DNA of 64,000 bases from Cherax quadricarinatus (Eukaryota > Arthropoda > Malacostraca > Decapoda > Parastacidae): contig NC_091293.1 of the NCBI RefSeq assembly GCF_038502225.1, positions 10,633,658-10,697,657 of the forward strand, given 5' to 3'. Positions 1-10,404 of the stretch are shown here, one piece after another (the first letter of the stretch is position 1; each line of letters starts with the position of its first letter). A program made the position numbers and the translations under genes. The notes under the pieces were generated by a model. The model did no database searches. It had not been told where the DNA came from and saw nothing but the letters and a program-made list of their open reading frames with translations.

Positions 1-401
1 TCACTGTACATGTTGCCAACATAGCTTGTGTAGGGTTTCTTATACATCCTGGCCAGTTTGGCCGCACTTGTGCCACTTTCATATTGTTCAATGATGTTTT
101 TCTGAAATTCAATTGTATTTCTCACCTTCTTTACCACAGGCTTGGCACTAGGAGCTTTCTTTGGAGCCATGGTAGCTTATTTAGTACTTGCAAGCACTAA
201 AATGAGAGGAATATTAAGAAATATTTCGTAGGGAAATATTGGGTAGGGAGGCCGCCCTGGCTCACACCATGCGTACGCGTCCCGGACGAACTACTATTCG
301 CGAGTCAACCTATGATTAGCGAGCCCATGTTTATACGAAAATATCCCTATGATTTCCGAAATCTACGAGTCCCGAGAACTACGAAAAATGAGGGACCACT
401 G
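1..401 (-). mobile_element. Tigger/pogo element, internally deleted, cut by window start
   Basis: The minus strand opens at the ATG at 170 with a CENP-B-like DNA-binding start (MAPKKAPSAKPVVKKV) and reads through the helix-turn-helix (LARMYKKP). It then jumps to GNMYS, which in the longer copies (VGNLYTDNVVKHF) lies near the transposase C terminus. The catalytic core is therefore deleted, the usual form of a non-autonomous Tigger. The right end is a terminal inverted repeat reading CAGTGGTCCCTC from 401 on the minus strand, followed by the TA target at 402-403. The other end lies outside the window. Confidence 0.8.
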
Positions 402-403
402 TA

Positions 404-982
404 AATGCTCTGGAAAACGTACAATGGAGGATGACAAAGATGATCCCAATTATCAGAAATCTTCCCTATGAGGATAGACTGAAGGCCCTGAATCTGCACT
501 CTCTCGAAAGGCGTAGAATTAGGGGGATATGATCGAGGTGTATAAATGGAAAACAGGAATAAATAAAGGGGATGTAAATAGTGGGCTGAAAATTTCCAGC
601 CAAGACAGGACTCGCAGCAATGGTTTCAAGTTGGAAAAATTCAGATTCAGGAAGGATATAGGAAAGTACTGGTTTGGAAATAGAGTTGTGGATGAGTGGA
701 ACAAGCTCCCGAGTACAGTTATTGAGGCTAAAACATTGTGTAGTTTTAAAAATAGGTTAGATAAATACATGAGTGGGTGTGGGTGGGTGCGAGTTGGACC
801 TGACTAGCTTGTGCTGCTGGGTCTGGTACCGTGCTCCATCCTTGAGTGGGGATGACCAGACTGGGTGGGTCATTGGGATAATCTGGGGGGTGGGTCATTG
901 GTCTAATCCGGGGGGAGACATGGACCTGCTCCGCATTGGTCAGTAGGCCTGTTGCAGTGTTCTTTCTTTCTTATGTTCTTAT
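404..982 (+). mobile_element. CR1-like LINE (family F1), 3' end fragment
   Basis: Frames here match the last ~150 residues of the longer F1 copies at 55.4 and 59.3 kb, including MTKMI, RNLPYEDRLKALNLHSLERR and the terminal KFRFRKDIGKYWFGNRVVDEWN. The last part is open at 529-807; one frameshift lies near 525. The 3' end finishes in copies of an octamer, TTCTTATG, like the short tandem octamers at CR1 3' ends. The left side abuts the Tigger at TA 402-403, so the Tigger probably inserted into this LINE. No activity is expected from this fragment. Confidence 0.85.
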
Positions 983-1827
983 CTTCAATAAAGGTAAGTG
1001 TCATGTAACTGTGCATGTCTTCTTCAGTTTGTGTGTATTAAAATTAATATTTCATATGGTAAAAAAAAATTTTTTCAATACTTTGGGGTGTCAGGAACGG
1101 ATTAATTTGATTTCCATTACAGTGGACCCCCGGTTAACGATTTTAATCCGTGCAAGAGGGCTCATCGTTATGCGAAATAATCGTTATGCGAATTAATTTT
1201 CCCCATAAGAAATAATGGAAATAAAATTAATCCGTGCAAGACGCCCAAAAGTATGAAAAAAAATTTTTTTTACCACATGAAATGTTAATTTTAATACACA
1301 CAAACTGAAAAAGGCATGCACAATTACATGACACTTACTTTTATTGAAGATCTGGTGATGATTGATGGGATGGGAGGAGGGGAGAGCATTATCTTCTTAC
1401 TGTTTAGAAGGGGAATCCCCTTCCATTAGGACTTGAGGTAGCAAGTCCTTTTCTGGGGTTACTTCCCTTCTTCTTTTAATGCCACTAGGACCAGCTTCAG
1501 AGTCACTGGACCTCTGTCGCACAACAAATCTGTCCATAGAGCTCTGTACCTCCCGTTTCTTCAAGACTTTCCTAAAATGGGCCATAACATTGTCATTGAA
1601 ATAGTCACAAGCACGGCTTGCAACAGCTGTGTCAGGGTGATTTGGTATGCGGGTTTTTAATGGTATGCGAGGCAAAAATGCGATAAGAAGTGTGTATATC
1701 GTGAAAAATGCAGCATTCATCGATCTATAGGAAGTCCACTGTAATCTTATAGGAATTAACTCGCAGCGAAATGTTCCAGATTAAGGAGTCTCAAAGCGGA
1801 TTAAACGCTGGTCGAGAGAGTCCACTG
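983..1827 (+). mobile_element. Tigger element 3' end, split by a second Tigger
   Basis: 983-1117 matches the 3' untranslated region seen after the stop codon in other Tiggers here (TTCAATAAAGGTAAGTGTCA, then the 'gggtgtc..ggaacggattaa' subterminal motif). The terminal repeat resumes at 1744-1827 and ends in TCCACTG. The interruption is the inverted Tigger at 1120-1741, inserted at TA. No transposase remains in this copy. CAATAAAG may have served as a polyadenylation signal. Confidence 0.7.
1120..1741 (-). mobile_element. Tigger, internally deleted non-autonomous copy
   Basis: The inverted ends are CAGTGGACCCCC at 1120 and its degenerate complement (..AGTCCACTG) ending at 1741, flanked by TA (1118-1119, 1742-1743). 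The minus strand at 1397-1720 encodes only the transposase C-terminal tail: PDTAVASRACDYFNDN, an SSMDRF motif, the Ser/Asp-rich SSDSEAGPSGIK and the terminal VLMEGDSPSKQ. The DNA-binding and DDD catalytic regions are missing, so movement would need transposase from elsewhere. Confidence 0.85.
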
Positions 1828-2074
1828 TGTGAAAAATATGAAAGTGGTGAACGATTCTCCCAAGCTTGCGATGATGAAAGTCGAAATTAAAACTCTCCCT
1901 CGCAAAGAAAGTGAAACAAGAAGGCTAAGTTGTCAAAGGGGTAATGTAGCTTACAATACTCGAATCCACAGTGAAGTTAAGAATGAATTTGTCAAGCAAT
2001 AAAAGTTAGTGTTTTGATGTGGAAAAATTGCATTATGATTAAGGCAGGCCAATTATTTAGGGACTTCAGTTTTA
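1828..2074. other. Unassigned stretch, possible HTH remnant
   Basis: The + strand begins with codons for EKYESGERFSQ, which resembles the KYESG segment of Tigger DNA-binding domains, but the frame decays at once. A second frame stays open for about 45 codons without a recognisable family. The best guess is a decayed transposase N terminus belonging to the fragment at 2075-2487. The call is weak. Confidence 0.3.
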
Positions 2075-2487
2075 TAACAGAAGTTCTTGCCCCCTAACAC
2101 CACTCTTCTCATCCAGTCCACGGACCAGCAGGTCATTTCTAACTTTAAAAAACTCTACACCAAAGCAATGTTTGAAAGGTGCTCTGAAGTGACCTCAGAC
2201 ACTGAATTAACCCTATGAGTTCTGGAGGGATCACTTCTATGTCCTCCATTGCATACGCCTTATAGGTAAGGCTTGGCAGGAAGTGACTTCCTAGACCTCC
2301 TGTGCTTGGAGAGGATTGTGGCCAGACTGTGTCCTCGAGAAGGATTTTGAAGGGTCTGAGGCTGATCCTGTCAACCCTTTGCCTGTTGTGGAATGTATTG
2401 TGTCATTGGGGAAGTCCATGGGGTTGGATGCGAGTGATGAGGACGTGGAAGAATTGGTGGAGGACCACAGTTTACCTAGAGAGAGTT
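2075..2487 (+). pseudogene. Tigger transposase fragment (end of catalytic core to C-terminal acidic region)
   Basis: The + strand reads PPNTTLLIQSTDQQVISNF, the region of the third catalytic Asp of pogo/Tigger transposases. It continues as KKLYTKAMFERCSEVTSDTE to an in-frame stop, then in shifted frames as MWPDCVLEKDFEG and the acidic DEDVEELVED segment. The first two catalytic Asp motifs and both terminal repeats are absent. The 3' side is replaced by an oppositely oriented LINE fragment. This is a dead copy. Confidence 0.85.
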
Positions 2488-2488
2488 T

Positions 2489-2707
2489 CAGGGGTCAAAG
2501 CCCCCGCAGCTCGGACTGGGGCCAGGCCTCATGGTGGATCAGGGTCTGATCAACCAGGCTGTTACTGCTAGTTCCACGCAAGCTGACATACGAACCACAC
2601 CCCGGGTGGTCAGGTACTGATTTTAGGTGCCTGTCCAGTGCTTTCTTAAAGACAGCCAGGGGTCTATTGGTAATCCCCCTTACGTATGCTGGGAAGTTGA
2701 GTATATA
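2489..2707 (-). pseudogene. CR1/Jockey-group LINE, ORF2 C-terminal fragment
   Basis: The minus strand is open for about 68 codons from near 2700 to a TGA at 2495-2497, with a segment VFKKALDRHLKSVPDHPGCG and then SSNSLVDQTL. The F2-family fragment at 21744-21938 has the same pattern (FKRKLDKYLHQVSDQPGC..SSNSLVDKAS), which supports an extreme C terminus of a LINE reverse-transcriptase polyprotein. No catalytic residues remain. It may be a family distinct from F2. Confidence 0.7.
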
Positions 2708-4464
2708 TGCCTAAAGCCCCTTGTATGCAAAGCATTATGGGCAGGCTTAAAATTAACTTAAAATTAACTAAGTAATGATAGGTTCAGTGGTAAAAATTAT
2801 TGTAAACAGTTTACAATATGAAGTACAATTGAGCATTTGAAACAAAGAAATTTGAACATTTCGATTTTGAAGCATTATAGTTGCACAATGTATAAAAAAA
2901 AAAAAAAGCTGATCAATTTACTGTATGTTGTCTTGAAGTTTTAAGATTTAAGTAATTGGGAGATTCATTGGTAATGTTAAATATCGAGTGTTTATTACTT
3001 AGTCCTGGGCGAGTAAGTGGTTTTTTCTTAGAAGAGTCTTCAATTGATTTTCAGGCCTGGTTACTTCAGTATGTTCTGGTAATGCATTCCAGATTTTGGG
3101 GCCCTTTATGTGCACAGAGTTTTTACACAGTGTGATATGGACACAGGGTACATAAAAAAGAGATCTGTGTCTTGTGTTATGGTCGTGTGTCCTGTTAAGG
3201 TTGGTGAGGAGAAGTTTGAGTGGAGGGTTTATTTTTGCATGTATTGTTCTATGTATGTAGTAGGCACAGGAATAAGTGTGGATGTTCTTTACTGTGAGCA
3301 AATTTAGACTTTTGAATAGAGGTGGAGTATGCTGTCGCGAGTGGGAATTTGTTATAATTCTGATTGCAGCCTTTTGCTGGGTTATTAGAGGCCTTAGGTG
3401 ATTTTATGTTGTTGATCCCCGTGCACAAATTTCACATGTGAGATAAGGGTAGATGAGTGAATGATACAGTGCAAGGAGAGCTGATTGTGGAACATAGTAC
3501 TGTACCTTTGATAGTATGCCTACTGTCTTAGAGATTTTCTTGGAAATTTGTTGTGTGCATCTGGAATTTGAGGTTACTGTCTAGGTGGATTCCTAGGAAT
3601 TTTCCCTCTGAGTCTTGTGATGGGTGATCCATTTTGTGTTATGTTAAGTGAAACATTTGCAGCTCTGGTTCCAAACTGAATGAAATAGGTTTTGTCATTA
3701 TTGAGGGTAAGTTTATTAGTCATCATCCAGGTAGATATTTTCTGCAATCCAGCATTGACAGTGTTGACGAGTATGATTGGGTTTCAGTGGGAGAAGACGT
3801 ATGTAGTGTCATCTGCAAATAATATGGGTTTGAGTAACTGTGATGCATTTGGTAGGTCACTGATGTAGATGAGAAAGTCGAGTGGTCCAAGGACACTTCC
3901 CTGTGGGACTCCTACTGTGATTGGTTGTGTGGAAGAGTTTACACCATTTGCGTACACGTATTGGCTTCTGTTACTAAGGTATGACTTTAGGTAGTTGTGG
4001 AACTGCCCTCTTATACCATAGTGTGTTAATTTAATAAGCAGCAATTCATGGTCGACTGTATCAAAAGCTTTACTTAAGTCAATGAAAATTCCCAGTGGGA
4101 CTTCTTTCATCTCAAGAGCGGTATATATTAGTTCTAGCATGTGTATAATAGCATCATTTGTGCTTTTATTATTCCTGAATCAAAACTGACAGGGGTTTAG
4201 TATGTTGTTTGAGATGAGGTAGGAATAGATCTGTCTATGGATTAATTTTTCAAAGATTTTAGAGAGTAGTGGCAAGTTAGAAATTGGTCTTGACCACCTC
4301 CTTTGTGGCTCGGGGTAAACCCTCGCTATATTGAAAAACTGCTGGGGAAGGTGGAGGATTCAATGGATTTTGTTAACGAGTGTTGCAATAATTGGTGACG
4401 GTACTTGTGAAACTCTTTTTGTACATAAAAGTAAGGCAAGTAGTTTATGTTTCCTGCCTTGTTT
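2708..4464 (-). mobile_element. Daphne/Crack-like LINE (family E), 5'-truncated copy E1
   Basis: In minus-strand order the copy starts at KNKAGN near 4460, exactly where the RT domain of copy E2 begins. It passes through several frameshifts to a clear RT core at 4140-3784, with FIDLSKAFDTVDHELLLIKL (motif A Asp), VGVPQGSVLGP and FADDTTYVF (catalytic AspAsp). The C terminus is open at 3301-2999 (IKGPKIWNALPEH, LLRKNHLLAQD, stop). The 3' UTR runs to about 2708 through AT-rich sequence with an A13 run near 2900. Its 5' side ends exactly at a TTAA that also bounds MITE M0. Non-functional. Confidence 0.8.
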
Positions 4465-5547
4465 TTAACCCTTTCAGGGTTGGCAGGCCCCTCTCCTAAA
4501 ACTTGTTCTCAGAGATGGGAATTTAAAAAAAAAAAAAATCTTATGAAATTATAGAGAATATTTTCCCCAATCATAATGACCACCAAAAGTATGAAATTTG
4601 ATGGAAAAACTTATGGAATTATGCTCTCGCAAAGTTAGTGGTATCAACGATGTTTACTCATCGGCAATTTCGGGCCACTGAGCCCTATTTTCGGCCAATT
4701 TCCAATGAACCAGTCGACAAAAATCATAACTATTTCGCTAGAAGTCCATTTTTTCTACTGAATGAGTACAAGAAACCACCCATTTACCGATTTCAACTAT
4801 CCAATAAAGTGGTCAGAAATTGGCAATTTTGCTAATTTCACACAAATTTCAAAAGATGCAAATTTCCAAATAGGGTCCAGAATAAACAAGACAGACATTC
4901 CTGGCATTAAACTAACATTTCCTCTGTTCATTAATCACGTCCCCCAGGCCTCTGTTACATTTCTTTTGCTTTCCACTTTGAATTTTTATTCTCACAAAAA
5001 AACAGAAGATTTACTGTTATGCAGACTACTGCATTAGTGTAGAAATGGTGTAGAAATGGTATAAATAATATCAGCACACTTGTGAATGAATATCAGACTC
5101 ACCAGTTTATGTGTATTGGACGCATGGCTTGATTTATTTTACTTTTGAACTTTGGCAAAAATCAAACATTTCTGCTACTTTGAGCTCAACTTCAAGGTAC
5201 TTTTCATTGTGAAAACCAGTCAAAATCATCTCAATTTCCATAATATGTCTTCCATTCTATAAAATGAGACCAGGAAAACTAGAATACAACCATAAATATC
5301 ATACGAAAATACACTGCAAAGTCACTGTTTTTAACCCAAAACACAGTCGGAGTTTTTTTTTCTCATGCGCTGTCTGCTGCAGGATTTTTTTTTATACTGT
5401 GCACACTGACCACAGACCCATTCTTTCATATGTAGGCCTACCAGCTTTCCCTCGCTAAATCTGAAGGTGCTAGAATTTGTGTACTAGTACGGCACCAGCC
5501 CTGGCGTGCAAGCCATACTAGTACGGCACCAACCATGAAAGGGTTAA
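4465..5547 (-). mobile_element. piggyBac-related TTAA MITE (copy M0)
   Basis: The element is bounded by TTAA at 4465-4468 and 5544-5547, with inverted ends TTAACCCTTTCAGGGTTGG and its near-complement ATGAAAGGGTTAA. Its 1083-bp length and interior match MITEs M1, M2, M3 and O in this window, here in minus orientation. It has no transposase ORF; short open frames inside are not conserved genes. The ends match the piggyBac at 45270-48927, which is the likely type of helper. Its two flanks belong to different LINE families, so this is not a simple insertion into one element. Confidence 0.85.
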
Positions 5548-6311
5548 GGGTGTTGATGAAGAGCAGGATGCTTTCATTGGGAGTGATTTTCGTGCGCAGG
5601 TTTGGAACCAATCCCTCCAGGACCTTCCAAGTGTATATTATCATGCATCTCTCTTACTTGCATTCCAAAGAATACAGATCAAGGACCTTCAAACCGTTTC
5701 CCAGTAAATTAAGGTGCCTTATCGTACTTGTGTGTGCCGTGAAAGTTCTTTGTACACTATCCAGGCCTGCAATGTCACCAGCGTTAGTGTACAGCAATAT
5801 TCCAGCCTAGAGAGAATAAGCGACTTAAATAGAATCATTGGCTTGACATCCCTTGTTTTGAAGGTTTTTCATTATCCATCCTATCATTTTTCGTAGCAGA
5901 TGAGGTAGATACATTGTTGTGGTCTTTGAAGGTGAGATACTCTTGACATTATCACTCCCAGGTCCTTCACATTACTTTTCCGCTCTATTGTATGGTTAGA
6001 ATTTGTCGTATACCCTGATACATTTTTTTATTTCCTCAAGTTTTTCCCATATCTGAGTAGTTTAAATTTCTCCTCGTTGAACTTCATATTGTTCTGAGTG
6101 GCCCATTCGAAGATTTGGTTGATGTACGCTTGGAGTCTCGCAGGGTCTTCGATGGAGGTCACTGCCATGGTAATCCGGGTGTCATCCACAAAGACATGGA
6201 GCTATGGTTTACATCTCCGTCTGTCAGAAATGAAAATGAGGAATAGAATGGGAGCGAGTACTGTGCCTTGTGGAACAGAACTTTTTACTGTTGGCTGCCT
6301 GGAACTTTACT
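5548..6311 (-). pseudogene. F2 LINE, RT C-terminal half (part 2 of a split copy)
   Basis: This is the downstream part of the minus-strand LINE that resumes at 10405 beyond the Penelope composite. The frames contain KSSVPQGTVLAPILFLIFIS (palm motif), a decayed FVDDTRITM at the catalytic site, FNEEKFKLLRYGK, and near the end IIYTWKVLEGLVPNLRTKIT. The last of these is open within 5644-5548. It is truncated at the TTAA bounding M0. Several frameshifts and stops show it is dead. Confidence 0.8.
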
Positions 6312-6323
6312 CTGTTTACTATT

Positions 6324-7480
6324 GATGAAAAATAGATGGTATAAAATACCGACACAATGGAAACAAACACATATGCAGTCTAATGTGATCCTTTATTGAC
6401 AACGTTTCGCCCACACAGTGGGCTTTTTCAAGTCACAAACAGATCTACCTGGGGGTGGAAGGTACGGGAGTATTTATAGTCAAGTTCAGAATGTTGAGGT
6501 CAGGTGGAGAATGCTGCATCTGATGATCCACCGGGTGGGGTTACAGAGTCTTGGGTAGCTTGGCAGGGGTATTGGACAAGTTGTGAGTAGACCTTCTGCA
6601 GTGTTCTATGTTCTTATGTGGGATAGCGATGAAGAAGCTTCTTGGCAAGTGGTTCAGCTCTGTTATAGAAGCCATTGTTCTGGTTGAAAATTATTGGTTA
6701 CAGAGATAAGCGATGATTCCCAGGATTCTTCGGTATTGAGTGTTGTCTTCTGTGGCAATAAGTGTTGAGTTTCTGTAGTTAATTAAATGTTTGTATGAAT
6801 TTGCAATGTTGTACACAGGCATTCCTTGTATCGTCAGTCCCTGCTTGCGTATTGGTGTTCTGAAATACGTGTTTGGAGGTCTCTTGATGCTTCACCCACG
6901 TATAATTTGTTGCAGTCATTACAAGGGATTATGTATACCCCTGCAGAGGATGGAAGCTTGTCCCTGTCTACTACTGGTGATGTCCTTGATGGTCGTGGTT
7001 GTGGAGGTAGATACTTGGAATGATGTATTGGAAAAGATGTTGGAAAACATGTTTGGCAATGGATTTGGTGGGGGAGGACTATGTATCTCTTCTTGGCAGT
7101 CTCTTCTCTGGGTGTATTGAAGATGTTTAATGCCTGCCGTCTGCAGTCTCTGATGAAGTGACGAGGATAGTGGAGTTTAGAAAATACTTGTTCAATTATA
7201 GTGCATTCTTCCTCAAGGAACTCATTGCTGCAGATTCTGAGTGTGCGCAGGAAGAAGCCTATAATTACACCACGTTTAGTTTTTGGTGTCGTGGTGTGAG
7301 TAGAAGTGGAAAAGATCGTTTTGGTTGGTTGGTTTTCGATAGACTTTAAAAACGAAGTTCATGGTCAGTTTTGCAGAGAACATCATCAAGGAAAGGGAAG
7401 AGTGTTGTCGACTTCTTCTTCAAGTGTGAACTGGATTGAGGGGCTCGACCTGGTTGAGCTGCTTCTTACATCATTCCACT
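6324..7480 (-). pseudogene. Penelope-like element, truncated inverted copy (RT end plus GIY-YIG)
   Basis: On the minus strand from about 7480 the frames match the direct copy after its YVDD motif (VYRKPTNQNDL, TSFQVSTSTTTT). They continue into a GIY-YIG endonuclease remnant, YIIPCNDCNKLYVG then RDLQTRISEHQYA, and finish in the terminal untranslated region. Frameshifts are numerous. At 7258-7290 this copy preserves the uninterrupted version of the site where the SINE array entered the direct copy. Confidence 0.85.
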
Positions 7481-7489
7481 TAAAGGTTT

Positions 7490-8457
7490 AGCAGAAGACA
7501 CGACCATCAGGGGTCACCACCGCTGATAAAGGAAGTGGTGTTGTTATCATGAACACTGACGGCTACAGGAACAAAATGCTCAATCTACTTAATGAGCCAG
7601 ATACCTACAAACCCCTCACAACTAACCAAGTGGACAACCTTACTAAAACTTTTCTTCAAAGGACTCGCCGCATTCTGAGGAAACTCAGAACAAGGGAAGA
7701 AACTTCTGCACACCATACCCAGCAACCCCAGACCTGCCAGAATGTATGGCCTACCAAAAACTCACAAGCCTGGTATCCCATTGAGGCCCATATCTTCGGG
7801 AATAGGCAGTGCTCCCCACCAACTCTCAGGAATTCTCGCAAAACACCTCTCCAAACTTGGGCACTATCAGTCCAGCACATCTCAAACACTCGGGTGATCT
7901 TCTCATTCGCAACATCAACATCAGGAACAAGAAACTTTCCAGCCTTGACGTAACTTCCCTATTCACCAAAGTACCTACTACACAAGCCAGCGATCTCCTG
8001 CGCAGGAAAAACGATTGATCTTCCTATTCCAGCCAGCGATTTCATCGACCTCGTTGAACTATGTGTCGGCTTTTCATGTTTCTCTTTCGAAAATCACCTC
8101 TTTCAACAGACTTTTGGTCTACCCATGGGGCTCGCCACTCAGTGCCATCCTGGCGAACTTACACATGGAACATCTAGAAGCTGAGTGTTTCTCCACCATT
8201 ATTCCTTCGACTGTCACCTGGCTCCGTTATGTTGACGACATTCTCCTCATAACTCCCAGGCGCTTCAACGTTCAAGCTCTCCAAGACAAGCTCAACCAGG
8301 TGTAGCCCTCAATCCAGTTCACACTTGAAGAAGAAGTCGACAACACTCTTCCTTTCCTTGATGATGTTCTCTGCAAAACTGACCATGAACTTCGTTTTAA
8401 AGTCTATCGAAAACCAACCAACCAAAACGATCTTCTCCACTTCTACTCTCACCACGA
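7490..8457 (+). pseudogene. Penelope-like reverse transcriptase, 5' part of direct copy
   Basis: It opens at TTADKGSGVVIMNTDGYRNK, the N-terminal signature region of Penelope RTs, in an ORF at 7549-7953. It then passes in other frames through SLDVTSLFTKVP (motif A Asp), GSPLSAILANLHMEHLEAE and WLRYVDDILL (catalytic AspAsp, within 8015-8305). FTLEEEVDNTLPFL and VYRKPTNQNDLLHFYSHHD follow up to the SINE insertion point. The start codon and upstream region are missing, and at least three frameshifts break the frame. Confidence 0.85.
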
Positions 8458-8471
8458 CACCAAAACTAAAC

Positions 8472-9469
8472 CATACCCCGGCCGGGATTGAACCCGCGGT
8501 CAGAGAGTCTCAAAACTCCAGCCCATCGCGTTAGCCACTAGACCAGCTAGCCACAATAAGATTCGTCAAACTAGGTATACATGTATATTTCTACACTATA
8601 GGAAGGTTAGCACAGGCACCACTGTGACCACAAATGCAAGTTTTTACAGACGAATCTCCAGCTAGCGTGGCCGTGATGAACTCTAGCTCAAGTCCTTTCA
8701 CTGCCGTCAACATGACTCACGAAATCGTAATGACACGATTGCAAACAAACCATACCCTGGCTGGGATTGAACCCGCGGTCAGAGAGTCTCAAAACTCCAG
8801 CCCGTCGCGTTAGCCACTAGACCAGCTAGCCGTAATAAGATTCGTCCAACTAGGTATATTTCTGACCGCTGGTTCAATCCCGGCCGGGGTATGGTTTGTT
8901 TGCAATCTTGTCATTACGATTTCGTGAGTCATGTTGACGGCAGTGAAGGGACTTGAGCTAGAGTTCGTCATGGCCACGCTAGCTGGAGATTCGTCTGTAA
9001 AAACTTGCAATTGTGGTCACAGTGGTGCCTCTGCTAACCTTCCTATGGTGTAGAAATATAATTAGTTGGACAAATCTTTTTGTGGCTAGCTGGTCTAGTG
9101 GCTAACGCGACGGGCTGGAGTTTTGAGAGACTCTGACCGCGGGTTCAATCCCGGCCAGGGTATGGTTTGTTTGCAATCGTGTCATTACGATTTCGTGAGT
9201 CATGTTGACGGCAGTGAAGGGACTTGAGCTAGAGTTCGTCACGGCCACGCTAGCTGGAGATTCGTCTGTAAAAACTTGCATTTGTGGTCACAGTGGTGCC
9301 TGTGCTAACCTTCCTATGGTGTAGAAATATACCTAGTTGAACGAATCTTATTGTGGCCAGCTGGTCTAGTGCCTAACGCGACGGGCTGGAGTTTTGAGAC
9401 TCTGACCGCGTGTTCAATCCCGGCCGGGGTATGGTTTGTTTGCAATCGTATCATTATGATTTCATGAGT
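8472..9469. repeat. tRNA-derived SINE array: inverted tandem units, 14-bp TSD
   Basis: The block is flanked by CACCAAAACTAAAC at 8458-8471 and 9470-9483 and interrupts the Penelope RT frame. It holds tRNA-like heads with an A-box-like TGGTCTAGTGG and a B box GGTTCAATCCC. Heads lie at 8480-8552 (-), 8757-8831 (-), 8862-8890 (+, only the B-box end), 9084-9156 (+) and 9355-9426 (+). Units repeat every ~271-277 bp, with a body including TATGGTTTGTTTGCAATCG. Orientation switches near 8860, making a large inverted repeat. Confidence 0.85.
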
Positions 9470-9470
9470 C

Positions 9471-10136
9471 ACCAAAACTAAACGTGGTGTAATTATAGGC
9501 TTCTTCCTGCGCGCACTCAGAATCTGCAGCAATGAGTTCCTTGAGGAACAATGCACTATAATTGAACAAGTATTTTCTAAACTCCACTATCCTCGTCACT
9601 TCATCAGAGACTGCAGACGGTGGGCATTAAACATCTTCAATACACCCAGAGAAGACACTGCCGAGAAGAGATACATAGTCCTTCCCACCAAAACCATTGC
9701 CAAACATGTTTCCAACATCTTTTCCAATACATCATTCCAAGTATCTACCTCCACAACCACGACCATCAAGGGCATCACCAGTGATAGACAGGACAAGCTT
9801 CCATCCTCTGCAGGGGTATACATAATCCCTTGTAATGACTGCATCAAATTATGCGTGGGCAAAACATCAAGAGACCTCCAAACACGTATTTCAGAACACC
9901 AATACGCAATCAGGACAGGCGATACAAGAAATGCCTGTGTACAACATCGCAATTCACACAACCATTTAATTAACTACAGAAACTCAAGACTTATAGCCAC
10001 AGAAGACAACACTCAATACCGAAGAATCCTGGAATCATCGCTTATCTCTGTAACCAACAATTTCAACCAGAACAATGGCTTCTATAACATAGCTGAACCA
10101 CTTGCCAAGAAGCTTCTTCATCGCTATCCCACATAG
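9471..10136 (+). pseudogene. Penelope-like element, RT C-terminal region and GIY-YIG endonuclease (frame open)
   Basis: From the end of the SINE array the frame is uninterrupted for 222 codons to a TAG at 10134-10136. It reads TKTKRGVIIGFFLRALRICS, the RT thumb/linker, then GVYIIPCNDC..LCVGKTSRDLQTRISEHQYA, the GIY-YIG core with its Arg and Glu-His, then ACVQHRNSHNHL and NPNQ-type linker to a KKLLHRYPT end. GIY-YIG cuts DNA to prime Penelope reverse transcription. This half of the gene is well preserved, but the protein lacks its 5' part because of the SINE insertion and frameshifts. Confidence 0.9.
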
Positions 10137-10392
10137 AACATAGAACACTGCAGAAGGTCTACTCACAACTTGTCCAATACCCCTGCCAAGCTACCCAAGA
10201 CTCTATAACCCCACCCGGTAGATCATCAGATGCAGCATTCTCCACCTGACCTCTACATTCTGAACCTGACTATAAATACTCCTGTACCTTCCACCCCAGG
10301 TAGATCTGTTTGTGACTTGAAAAAGCCCACTGTGTGGGTGAAATGTTGTCATTAAAGGATCACATTAAACTGCATATGTGCTTATGTTTCCA
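10137..10392 (+). repeat. Penelope terminal region (pLTR-type) with hammerhead-like hairpin
   Basis: This is the non-coding end of the direct copy, repeated in inverse orientation at 6324-6600. It carries GACTTGAAAAAGCCCACTGT, the complementary half GTGTGGGTGAAATGTTGTC and then ATTAAAGG. The GCCCAC/GTGGGT stem followed by GAAA and a GTC has the layout of stem II and the downstream core of the hammerhead ribozymes known in Penelope terminal repeats. The CUGAUGA half is degenerate here (CTTGAAA). Confidence 0.55.
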
Positions 10393-10404
10393 CTGTTTAC
10401 TATT

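Larger units (their letters stand above)
6324..10392 (+). mobile_element. Penelope-like composite: inverted truncated copy plus direct copy, 12-bp TSD
   Basis: The 4069-bp insertion lies between direct repeats CTGTTTACTATT at 6312-6323 and 10393-10404, both inside the F2 LINE. The left part (6324 to about 7480) is a minus-strand, 5'-truncated Penelope copy. The right part (about 7490-10392) is a longer plus-strand copy. Both outer ends carry the same terminal region with a GCCCACTGTGTGGG hairpin beside a GAAA. A partial inverted copy upstream of a direct copy is a known Penelope arrangement. The direct copy is interrupted by a SINE array at 8472-9469. Confidence 0.88.

Noticed and set aside
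9084..9426. tRNA genes
   Set aside because: A and B box matches exist, but the units are repeated, lack a clean acceptor stem and anticodon arm, and are bounded by an insertion TSD. They are SINE heads.
8472..9469. CRISPR-like regularly spaced repeat
   Set aside because: The ~275-bp units, inverted halves and eukaryotic TE context do not fit a CRISPR array.
9596..9961. 121-codon minus ORF
   Set aside because: It is the shadow of the well-supported Penelope RT/GIY-YIG frame on the plus strand.
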